Assembly (NCBI GenBank): GCA_015520475.1
Contig: WAQA01000051.1
Span: 1-8,937, forward strand
Direction: 5' to 3'
Length of the DNA: 8,937 nucleotides
From: Candidatus Bathyarchaeota archaeon
GTDB lineage: Archaea; Thermoproteota; Bathyarchaeia; Bathyarchaeales; WAQA01
This document shows, in pieces, positions 1-6,688 of this stretch (positions are counted from its first letter, which is position 1; every line of letters starts with the position of its first letter). The translations under genes and the position numbers were made by a program. The notes under the pieces were generated by a model that was given only the letters and a program-made list of their open reading frames with translations, ran no database searches and was not told the origin of the DNA.

Positions 1-140
1 AAGTTTTCAGCCGCTTTAACCTTCGCCTGTTTAAACTCTTTCTCTTGTAGAGTGTAGATTAGGAGAGCTGCTTCACGTGCAACTTTTCTTCTTATCTCTT
101 CTAGTTTCAGATTATTCTTTAATAGTTTCCTTTTCCTCAC
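1..140 (-). CDS. N-terminal part of a small conserved archaeal protein, overlapping the rps3ae 3' end (truncated by window edge)
   Basis: After the rps3ae stop codon another minus-strand frame stays open to the left edge and gives a convincing helical, charged peptide containing LEEIRRKVAREAALLIY and then KEFKQAKVKAAEN. The only ordinary in-frame start I find is GTG at 140-138, which would overlap the last 29 bases of rps3ae. Without it the product would need a non-standard start such as the CTG at 110-108, close to where the family-like sequence begins. No clear Shine-Dalgarno precedes the GTG, only a purine-rich run. The N-terminus reminds me of a family of archaeal predicted nucleotidyltransferases, but this is from memory of a short stretch and should be treated as a hint only. 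Overlap and shared strand suggest co-transcription with rps3ae. The coding call is fairly likely; the identity and start are uncertain. Confidence 0.55.
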   Translation of the reverse strand, partial: MRKRKLLKNNLKLEEIRRKVAREAALLIYTLQEKEFKQAKVKAAEN

Positions 141-789
141 CTTTCTCTTTCTCTTCTGCAGGTGAAGGTTGAGAATTCTGTGATGGTTCAGTTCTAGCCT
201 TCTTAACCTCCTCCTCTGGATAGGAGAGCACTTTTGTCTTTCTTACTCCAACATGGCGGAGAGAAGTTATCTTCTTCGCCTCATTATATATGTCTGAGGC
301 TATCTTACCTAAAACGGCCTCCTGCACGAATTGATCAAAAGTTAAAGTATTAGCCTTCTCTTCTATGACCTTCTTCATTATAGCTCTGATAGCTCTCTCC
401 TGCGAAGTCTTAATTCTGCTTAGCGTAAAGGCGCATGCAAATACGCGTAGCTTATAATTATCCTTCGTGGTTATATTGAAGATTCCATCTACTCTAGTGG
501 TCTTTCTTCTGACGAGGCTTCTAAGATAATCCCTAGAGTATTCATGTCCTTTGAATATGGTGAATGCTCTGCGGCCATCCACATCTACTATCTGAAACCT
601 CATCTTAAGATATTGGTGTGTAAAATCATCTGTAACATCATATAATGTTGATTCTATTACTCTTCCAATAAGTTTCTGGGGATCATCTGCTGGTATAGAT
701 CCTAATTCAACCCCGCCGAAGTATCCTGGCGAGATTACAGTATACCATCTCTTACTCCGCCATTTATCCCTTACCCTTCTCTTCGACAA
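112..789 (-). CDS. rps3ae: 30S ribosomal protein eS1 (S3Ae family)
   Basis: Small-subunit ribosomal protein of archaea and eukaryotes (S3a/S3Ae, now eS1); it has no bacterial counterpart in this form. The 225-residue product shows family signatures throughout: KRWYTVISPGYFGG near residue 13, the GSIPADDPQKLIGRVIE block at 30-46, GHEYSRDYLRSLVRR at 81-95, DGIFNITTKD at 101-110, and LRHVGVRKTKVL near 177. The conserved core ends near residue 190; the last 35 residues are a low-complexity tail rich in Glu, Lys, Ser and Pro. The start is TTG at 789-787. It is supported by a GGGTG Shine-Dalgarno seven bases upstream, by a TATA box about 40 bases upstream, and by the normal N-terminus it yields. 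An ATG at 803-801 is out of frame and reaches a stop after ten codons. The gene is divergent from serS and overlaps the next minus-strand gene at its 3' end. Confidence 0.96.
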   Translation of the reverse strand: MSKRRVRDKWRSKRWYTVISPGYFGGVELGSIPADDPQKLIGRVIESTLYDVTDDFTHQYLKMRFQIVDVDGRRAFTIFKGHEYSRDYLRSLVRRKTTRVDGIFNITTKDNYKLRVFACAFTLSRIKTSQERAIRAIMKKVIEEKANTLTFDQFVQEAVLGKIASDIYNEAKKITSLRHVGVRKTKVLSYPEEEVKKARTEPSQNSQPSPAEEKEKGEEKETIKE

Positions 790-796
790 ATCGCAA

Positions 797-801
797 CACC
801 C
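797..801 (-). promoter_or_regulatory. Shine-Dalgarno site of rps3ae
   Basis: GGGTG on the minus strand, seven bases before the TTG start codon at 789. It matches the GGTG core of the archaeal anti-16S sequence and is the main evidence that the unusual TTG is the true start. Confidence 0.65.
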
Positions 802-828
802 ATTGAAGACTAAAAATTAGGAATCAAA

Positions 829-836
829 TATTTAAA
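829..836 (-). promoter_or_regulatory. Archaeal TATA box of rps3ae
   Basis: TTTAAATA on the minus strand matches the archaeal box A consensus. An A-rich stretch (ACTAAA, compatible with a BRE) lies a few bases upstream. With archaeal spacing of about 26 bases from the box centre, transcription would begin near position 806. That gives a leader of roughly 17 bases that still contains the GGGTG ribosome site. Confidence 0.7.
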
Positions 837-928
837 AGTTTTAGTTCTTCTTGCTCTACCTATTCTATTATGTGAGGACAACTATAAATCTTCCTTCTAT
901 AAACCGTCTACTCAAGACACTTCACTTC

Positions 929-941
929 GATAATTTAAATA
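929..941 (+). promoter_or_regulatory. BRE and TATA box of serS
   Basis: GATAAT at 929-934 fits the archaeal BRE pattern RNWAAW and abuts TTTAAATA at 934-941, a textbook box A. Transcription would start about 26 bases beyond the box centre, near 961-967. This places the TTG at 963 at the transcript's very end and leaves a leader of about 35 bases before the ATG at 999. The promoter probably drives serS and the following sugar kinase. Confidence 0.7.
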
Positions 942-977
942 TTAACATTCTCCCTTTTTAGATTGGATGATAACGTC

Positions 978-984
978 GAGGTGG
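978..984 (+). promoter_or_regulatory. Probable Shine-Dalgarno site of serS
   Basis: GAGGTGG matches the archaeal ribosome-binding consensus (GGAGGTGA). It ends 14 bases before ATG 999, rather longer than usual, but it lies downstream of the alternative TTG at 963 and therefore favours the ATG. Confidence 0.45.
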
Positions 985-998
985 AGAAGCGGTTCACT

Positions 999-2282
999 AT
1001 GATAGATGTCAAACTCATCAGAGAGAAACCTGAATTTGTAAAGGAGAATTTGAAGAGACGAGGAGACCCTGAGCTCATCAGGCTTGTCGATAAATTCTTA
1101 GAGTATGATGGAGTGTGGAGGGAATCCCAGACAAGACTTAACGAGTTGAGAAGGAAAAGAAATCTTCTAAGCCGTGAAATAGCACGGTTGAGGAAGGAAG
1201 GCTCGGATGTGTCAAGCATTCTAGAGGAAGCCGATAAGCTTCAGGATGAGATTAAAAGGTTAAAGGTTAAAGTTGAAGAGTATAAGCGGCTCTCTAGAGA
1301 TGTGCTTATGCGAATCCCCAATCTCATCCATGAGTCAGTTCCGTACGGATTAGATGAAAATGATAATGTTGAGATTAGAAGGTGGGGTTCCCCTCCCAAA
1401 TTCGATTTTAAACCGAAGAATCATCTGGAGATAGCTCTGGATTTAGGATTGATAGATGAGGAGAGAGCCAATAAGGTTTCAGGTACAGGCTTCTATTTCT
1501 TGAAGGAGGAGCTTGTTCTCCTGGACTTGGCGATACAGAGGTTTGCAATAGACTTCTTGAGGGAGAGAGGATATAAGCTGATTGAGCCTCCATTCATGCT
1601 TCGGAGGAAACCATACGAGGGTGTTACAGACCTGTCGGACTTCGAGACGGTCATGTACAAGATAGAGAATGAAGATCTATACCTGATAGCTACAAGTGAG
1701 CATCCTCTGGCGGCTATGTATATGGATGAAACATTGAATAAGCAGGATCTCCCGATAAAGCTGATAGGTATCAGCACAAACTTCCGTAAAGAGATAGGGG
1801 CTCATGGAAAGTATACTAAAGGGCTCTTCAGGATGCATCAGTTTAATAAGATTGAACAGTTCATCTTCTGTTTGCCTGAGCAGTCATGGACGTTGCATGA
1901 GGAGCTTCAATGGAACTGTGAGCAGCTATACCAGAAGCTAGGATTACATTATAGAGTTGTGAATGTATGCACTGGTGATCTTGGCACTGTAGCCGCGAAG
2001 AAATATGATACTGAAGTATGGATGGTTGATGGAAAATTTAGGGAGATAGGTTCTAACTCGAACTGCACCGATTATCAGGCTAGGAGATTAAACATAAAGT
2101 TTAGGGAGGGACCTGGTAAACCTCCTAAGGGTTTTGTTCATACATTAAACAGTACAGCGTTGGCTACCAGTAGAACGATGATGGCGATACTTGAACATTA
2201 CCAGCAGAAGGATGGATCCGTAATTGTTCCTCCAGTTCTTAGACCTTACATGGATGGAATAGAAAGGCTTGAGAGGAAGTAG
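999..2282 (+). CDS. serS: Seryl-tRNA synthetase (class II, common type)
   Basis: Cytosolic enzyme that charges tRNA-Ser with serine using ATP, and can also serylate tRNA-Sec where that exists. From ATG 999 the product has 427 residues, the usual family size. Residues 1-100 form the N-terminal domain with the antiparallel coiled-coil arm that grips the long variable arm of tRNA-Ser. The catalytic domain follows: TSEHPLA at 232-238 (the TxE serine-binding element), motif 2 FRKEIGAHG...GLFRMHQF at 262-282 with its Arg, SNSNCTDYQARR at 352-363, and motif 3 NSTALATSRT...AILEHYQ at 384-402 with its Arg, then the closing PPVLRPYM. It is the common SerRS type, not the divergent methanogen form. Extension to TTG 963 would add 12 residues (MDDNVEVEKRFT), but MIDVKLIREKPEF is the normal family N-terminus and the promoter position argues against TTG. 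All catalytic motifs look intact. Confidence 0.97.
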   Translation: MIDVKLIREKPEFVKENLKRRGDPELIRLVDKFLEYDGVWRESQTRLNELRRKRNLLSREIARLRKEGSDVSSILEEADKLQDEIKRLKVKVEEYKRLSRDVLMRIPNLIHESVPYGLDENDNVEIRRWGSPPKFDFKPKNHLEIALDLGLIDEERANKVSGTGFYFLKEELVLLDLAIQRFAIDFLRERGYKLIEPPFMLRRKPYEGVTDLSDFETVMYKIENEDLYLIATSEHPLAAMYMDETLNKQDLPIKLIGISTNFRKEIGAHGKYTKGLFRMHQFNKIEQFIFCLPEQSWTLHEELQWNCEQLYQKLGLHYRVVNVCTGDLGTVAAKKYDTEVWMVDGKFREIGSNSNCTDYQARRLNIKFREGPGKPPKGFVHTLNSTALATSRTMMAILEHYQQKDGSVIVPPVLRPYMDGIERLERK

Positions 2283-2305
2283 ATACCTTTTGAGGAGGTC
2301 TCTGT

Positions 2306-2310
2306 GGAGG
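2306..2310 (+). promoter_or_regulatory. Shine-Dalgarno site of the PfkB-family kinase
   Basis: GGAGG lies in the 38-base gap after serS, ten bases before TTG 2321 and sixteen before ATG 2327, so it favours the TTG start. A second GGAGG lies at 2294-2298 but is too far away. No TATA box is visible in the gap, which supports read-through from serS. Confidence 0.55.
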
Positions 2311-2320
2311 GATAGTTCTG

Positions 2321-3292
2321 TTGAGGATGAACGTTATAGGTTTAGGTGAAGTGTTGATAGATTTTATCTCAACGGAGCCTACATCCTATCTTGAAGCGTC
2401 ACTCTTCCAGAAATGTTTTGGAGGCGCTCCTATGAATACGATTGTAGGGGCTTCAAGGCTCGGTTTGAAGACTGGTGCTGTTGCAGCTGTAGGAGATGAT
2501 CCCTTCGGAGAGTACTTGGTGAATGTGCTTAGAGAGAATAATGTTGATACGTCCAGGATAGTTGTTAAGAGAGATGCCCGCACAACCATATCATTTGTTG
2601 TTAATGATCCTTCAAGTGGTGAGAGAACATTCATATTTTATAGGAGTCCCTGGGTTGAGGGGGCTGCTGACAGCCTACTGACACCTCAAGACATAGATTA
2701 TGATTATCTCTCCAGCACTGAAATCCTTCATGTTTCAGGTTTCTCTCTTTCACAGAATCCTTCAAGAGATACTATTCTCGACGCTGTAAGATATGCTGGA
2801 AGAAGCGGGGTTAAAGTATCCTTTGATCCGACATTGAGGGTTGATGTCTGGAGATCAGAAGAGACCATTAGGGAAGTATACTATAAGATGCTTAGGCTAT
2901 CTGATATACTTGTCCTCTCTAGGGATGAAGCCTCATTCATCTTTGGCACTGATGATTATTTGGAGGTGGCTGATAAAGCCCTTAAGTTCGGCTTAGATAT
3001 TGTAGGTGTAAAGTTAGGTTCTGAAGGTTGCTTCTTAAAGTCGAGGGATGGAAAGGAGATATTCGAACCTGCCTTTAAAGTTAAGGCTATAGATACAACA
3101 GGGGCTGGGGACGGTTGGAACGCCGGCTTATTCTTTGGCCTCTGCACCGGATTGAATCTTGAGGTTGCAGTGAAAGTAGCCAATGCTGTAGGTGCGCTTG
3201 TGGTTACGAGACGTGGGGCGATAACCGCGTTGCCATACAGGCATGAACTGGAGAGGTTCTTAAAACATTTCAATATTAAGCTGAATGTTTAG
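2321..3292 (+). CDS. PfkB-family carbohydrate kinase, fructokinase-like
   Basis: ATP-dependent cytosolic kinase of the ribokinase/PfkB superfamily, which phosphorylates sugars or nucleosides. The 323-residue length is typical. Visible landmarks are GLGEVLIDF at 7-15, GGAPMN at 34-39 (the fructokinase-type substrate-lid motif), VGDDPFGEYL at 57-66 (first PfkB signature), FDPTLRVDVW at 168-177, LSRDEASFIFG at 199-209, and the second signature DTTGAGDGWNAGLF at 258-271. Asp264 of GAGD should be the catalytic base. The GGAP motif, ARTT at 86-89 and GERTFIFYR at 100-108 resemble fructokinases more than ribokinases or 2-keto-3-deoxygluconate kinases. Substrate cannot be settled from sequence, so no symbol is given. 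The start may be TTG 2321 or ATG 2327, two codons later. It probably shares a transcript with serS, with no obvious functional link, and its end faces the permease gene 18 bases away. Confidence 0.9.
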   Translation: MRMNVIGLGEVLIDFISTEPTSYLEASLFQKCFGGAPMNTIVGASRLGLKTGAVAAVGDDPFGEYLVNVLRENNVDTSRIVVKRDARTTISFVVNDPSSGERTFIFYRSPWVEGAADSLLTPQDIDYDYLSSTEILHVSGFSLSQNPSRDTILDAVRYAGRSGVKVSFDPTLRVDVWRSEETIREVYYKMLRLSDILVLSRDEASFIFGTDDYLEVADKALKFGLDIVGVKLGSEGCFLKSRDGKEIFEPAFKVKAIDTTGAGDGWNAGLFFGLCTGLNLEVAVKVANAVGALVVTRRGAITALPYRHELERFLKHFNIKLNV

Positions 3293-3310
3293 GGCGGTCC
3301 TTCATGGTCT

Positions 3311-6300
3311 CTATGTTATGTTTGAGGGCATCTTTAGAAAGTTTATAATTTCCTCCAATTCTCTTATCTTAGCTTTCAAATCGTCGATTCTTCCGCGTAG
3401 AGGACCGCATCTCCTAATATACTCTTCTTCTGTTATTTCACCTAGGTTATAGGCTGTTGTTATCCTCTCAATCTCAACATCTATCCTTTTCATTTCTTCA
3501 AGCATTTGGTCATGGTATGGTTCAAGGCTTATAGCCATTGATCTCAGTCCTTTAAGTAGATTCTCAGCCTTCTTCTTGTACTTCTCTTTGAATTCATTGT
3601 AGACCTCTTCTGAGAGCTGCTCCTTCTGCGAGTCAAGTATCTTAAGTTTTCTATTGCAGTCTCTTATTTGTTGGATGGTCTCCTTCACTTCTGAGAGTAC
3701 TTCCTCTAGGGTCTTCTTTCTCTTGGGTGCTTCCCTCACGATCTTCATCTTTAATTGGATTTCCTTCCATGCTGAGAAATGGATTATATGCTCTTCTAAA
3801 TCGCGGATTATCTCCCTTATCTTTCCATATTCCTTGAAGGCTGCTGGGAACTCTAGGATTGGGGTTAACCTCTCCCCTTCTCTCTCCCCTTCTATCTTGC
3901 ATGGTATAGTCGTAGATTTCTCTAGTCCTAAGACTGGAAATGATACGGTAAAGGATCCGTCCCTTCTAATCTCCCCTTTAATAGAATTTGGATCTATGAG
4001 TGAACGTTTGAATTTCCCAAGGGTTTCTCTGATGTACCGATACAACATTTCACTGTTCTGAACTGTTTCTCTTATCGGTAATGGAAATCTAACTGTGTCT
4101 CCAGTTGTTATGAGTTCTCCTATGAAGCTGCGTCTCTTAATCCTTCCCATCAGACTTAATCCCTGTGCTCTTGTTGCTGGTATATATCCGCCTAGGAGAG
4201 GCATCAATACACCTGTGAATATGGCTACTAGAATAGAGTAGGCTGACCAGTGGGCTGGAATGTAAGATGAAGATGAGATCTGAGTTAGTCCTAATGGTTC
4301 AGCTATGTAAAAAAGCGTTAACATTAAGAGGTAGCTTCCAACAAAACTTATGAATGTAGCTGTTAAACCGAGAAGGATCACCTCTGCAATGAATACTTGA
4401 AATGTGTTCTTTGGATCCAGCCCTAACGTTGCCATTGTCATGAATTCCTTTCTTCTCTCCTCATAAATCGATGATGTAGTTATATACACCATCAAGCCAG
4501 ATATGATTAGTGGGAAAAGGTATGGGATGAATCCTCTAATGGACATCTCAAGTGACCATTCAACCTCCATTGCTACGCCATCTTTGTTCGCCACCACAGG
4601 CATCCCAAGCATATATGATGTTTCCTCAGCTACTTTTACGGGGTCAATGTTCCTTGGAAGTTTAACTTCAACATCATAGATTATTACCGCTGGATCCTTT
4701 ATTGATCCTATTGGAACAAGCACAGTTTTTGATGGATCGCTAAATAATGGTTTTCCGTCAATCATCTTAATCTGGGATAGAGCTGTAGGATCAAATCTTC
4801 CGATCACGTGGAATGAGCCGAACCATCTTCTTCCACGGAACGAGATTCCCTCACTGCTGATCGTATACTCCTCAACTGCTAGCTTTATGTAATCTCCCAT
4901 CGCTATGTTAAGGGATGAGGGTATCACAGCGACTGGTTCGCCAACCTTAAATTTGCTCCAAGAACCTTTAATGTAATCTGAGAGGTTATATGCCCTATCC
5001 ATGTATGCTGGATCCACACCTACTATCTTAATGGTTGAGGTTTCCCCTTTGAATCCTAAAATGCCGAATCTCTGGAGAAGCGTCTCTGCTACATACTCAT
5101 AACTGTAGATCCTCTCTAAATATCCTATATCTACACTCCACTTCTGCGTTTTTATCCAGTTTACATCGTACATGTTGATTGGCATATCGCTGAGGCTGGT
5201 TGATATCACTATGCCTCTTCTATCGGTTCCTCTCCACGCACTCTTTACCCTTGACTCCCTATTTGCTGAGATATCGACGAATATGATGGCTGCTGAAACG
5301 ATTATGATTATCGTTATTAGGGTCAATATGCTTCTTGCAGGCCTCCTCTTTAACCCTCTAATACCCAGCCGTAAAGCTAGGTCTGTGAGCGGATTCTTCT
5401 TCGACGATATTACGGCCATTATGAAGTAGGTTAGGCTGCTGAAGGTAAAGCATCCTATCAGAATGGATGGAATATCCATCCTGAAAGATGCTGATTGAGT
5501 AGCAGCCCTAACCAGAAGAGCATACGCCACCTTTAGTGAAGGATGAGTTAGAGAGAAGATGATTATCAATAACGTAAAGATCATTATCTTCAGTATAAGT
5601 CTCATAATGCTGTTTATCTTCTCTTCTAGGATCAGAGCTGGTAGGAGAGCGGCTAATCCATAGGCGAAGAGGAGAACACTTATAGTTGTTAGAAGCGAGT
5701 ACGCTTTAATATTTGAGAGCCAATCCTTCAAGTTATTTATTCTCTTTATGAATAGTCTTGCTCCTCCAAATGCTGAACTGTACTCGGATCTCTGATATAA
5801 GTCTATGATTCTCTGGAAAAGGTTGTTAATGGCTGTTAGCTCTTTCCTTTCTCTGCTCATGGGTAGGCCGGCCGAATCGAAGAAGAGAAACTCTCTGTTC
5901 ATGTCTTTCAGTTCTTTCTTATAATATTCCCTAGCGTAATAATAAGCCCAGTTGATTGATGTTGTGCTTTCATTCACCGTTACAGATATTGAGTTTTGGA
6001 ATTCACCCCCTCTTTCAGGTTTATTAGATATCGTTAAGCTGTATCCTATTGGGAAGAAGTAGTAGCTCTCATAATCACTTCCGTTCTCTTCGGCGCTTAT
6101 GTTCACTGCTGCTTTGACTGCTGGTTTAACAATTAAAATCTGTTTCTTCCCGGTGAATGGGTTGAAATCTGAAATCCTAATAAGCTTGCCTTTCAGGAGC
6201 CAGAGATTAGCTATTATTAAGACCTCTCTTCCAGTATTCCTTTGCAGTAAAGTAGTCCCTAAATTGTCATATCTGGTAGAGTTTACTGAGTATTCCCCTG

Positions 6301-6688
6301 TAAAATCGATGTCTTCGATGAAAAGATTATTGATCTTGATAAGTGTGTAGTTGTTGAATAGAATTAGATCTTCAAGGCTTGGTTGCTCTCCCTTCCTTGG
6401 CATGTATTCTCCAAAGTATACCTTTGCTGTTCCCGTCTCATTTGTTGAGATTGGCCCTACACTTCCTTCCTTCCAAGCCGTTGTGATGGACATCGATAAT
6501 GTAACGTTTTGTATCGGCAAGTCTGTCTTGTAATCTCTAACGTTTATGACCACCCACACATTAACCTTCTGTTCTCCTTTCCCAGCCTGATAATTCCCGA
6601 GATTTGATGCTGAAGATGGATAAGACAGAGTGTTAACGGATATCACCAGCACTAATAGCATTAATGTTAAATTCATAAACTTCTTCAT
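3311..6688 (-). CDS. Large FtsX/MacB-type permease with N-terminal ectodomain and C-terminal cytosolic coiled-coil tail (protein C)
   Basis: A 1125-residue membrane protein. Signal peptide at about 1-27. Ectodomain about 28-328: a carboxypeptidase-regulatory-like beta-sandwich near 42-95 (LPIQNVTL, then STNETGTAKVYF) and a helical stem near 285-328 next to the membrane. Seven transmembrane segments are predicted, near 329-353, 363-381, 407-428, 453-473, 719-738, 765-792 and 814-836. GIRGLKRRPARS before the fourth and YIPATRAQGLSLM after the seventh are typical flanks of MacB/FtsX permeases, whose large extracellular loop is here residues 474-718. The positive-inside pattern agrees with this topology. 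The last 286 residues are cytosolic: a mixed alpha/beta region, then coiled coil from about 985 with the shared Gly/Tyr motif at 1079-1093. FtsX-family permeases usually transmit ATPase-driven movement across the membrane or export lipids or peptides; which applies is unknown. No ATPase is encoded in the window. The ATG overlaps the upstream stop as ATGA. Confidence 0.85.
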   Translation of the reverse strand: MKKFMNLTLMLLVLVISVNTLSYPSSASNLGNYQAGKGEQKVNVWVVINVRDYKTDLPIQNVTLSMSITTAWKEGSVGPISTNETGTAKVYFGEYMPRKGEQPSLEDLILFNNYTLIKINNLFIEDIDFTGEYSVNSTRYDNLGTTLLQRNTGREVLIIANLWLLKGKLIRISDFNPFTGKKQILIVKPAVKAAVNISAEENGSDYESYYFFPIGYSLTISNKPERGGEFQNSISVTVNESTTSINWAYYYAREYYKKELKDMNREFLFFDSAGLPMSRERKELTAINNLFQRIIDLYQRSEYSSAFGGARLFIKRINNLKDWLSNIKAYSLLTTISVLLFAYGLAALLPALILEEKINSIMRLILKIMIFTLLIIIFSLTHPSLKVAYALLVRAATQSASFRMDIPSILIGCFTFSSLTYFIMAVISSKKNPLTDLALRLGIRGLKRRPARSILTLITIIIIVSAAIIFVDISANRESRVKSAWRGTDRRGIVISTSLSDMPINMYDVNWIKTQKWSVDIGYLERIYSYEYVAETLLQRFGILGFKGETSTIKIVGVDPAYMDRAYNLSDYIKGSWSKFKVGEPVAVIPSSLNIAMGDYIKLAVEEYTISSEGISFRGRRWFGSFHVIGRFDPTALSQIKMIDGKPLFSDPSKTVLVPIGSIKDPAVIIYDVEVKLPRNIDPVKVAEETSYMLGMPVVANKDGVAMEVEWSLEMSIRGFIPYLFPLIISGLMVYITTSSIYEERRKEFMTMATLGLDPKNTFQVFIAEVILLGLTATFISFVGSYLLMLTLFYIAEPLGLTQISSSSYIPAHWSAYSILVAIFTGVLMPLLGGYIPATRAQGLSLMGRIKRRSFIGELITTGDTVRFPLPIRETVQNSEMLYRYIRETLGKFKRSLIDPNSIKGEIRRDGSFTVSFPVLGLEKSTTIPCKIEGEREGERLTPILEFPAAFKEYGKIREIIRDLEEHIIHFSAWKEIQLKMKIVREAPKRKKTLEEVLSEVKETIQQIRDCNRKLKILDSQKEQLSEEVYNEFKEKYKKKAENLLKGLRSMAISLEPYHDQMLEEMKRIDVEIERITTAYNLGEITEEEYIRRCGPLRGRIDDLKAKIRELEEIINFLKMPSNIT

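Noticed and set aside
771..803. Ten-codon reading frame from ATG 803 in the rps3ae leader
   Set aside because: It is very short, overlaps the ribosome site and start of rps3ae, and its ATG lies almost at the predicted transcript start, leaving no room for its own ribosome site. It is probably chance, though a leaderless upstream frame cannot be excluded.
882..904. TATA-like strings CTATAAAT and CTATAAAC as additional promoters of serS
   Set aside because: They match the consensus less well than TTTAAATA at 934 and would give leaders of about 70-90 bases. Kept only as a remark in the promoter finding.
963..998. Twelve-residue N-terminal extension of SerRS from TTG 963
   Set aside because: The extension is not family-like, TTG lies at the predicted transcript start, and the GAGGTGG site lies downstream of it. 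ATG 999 gives the usual N-terminus.
3654..4061. 135-codon plus-strand frame inside the permease gene, and similar long opposite-strand frames elsewhere
   Set aside because: These are antisense shadows of clearly coding genes, with no recognisable domain, promoter or ribosome site.
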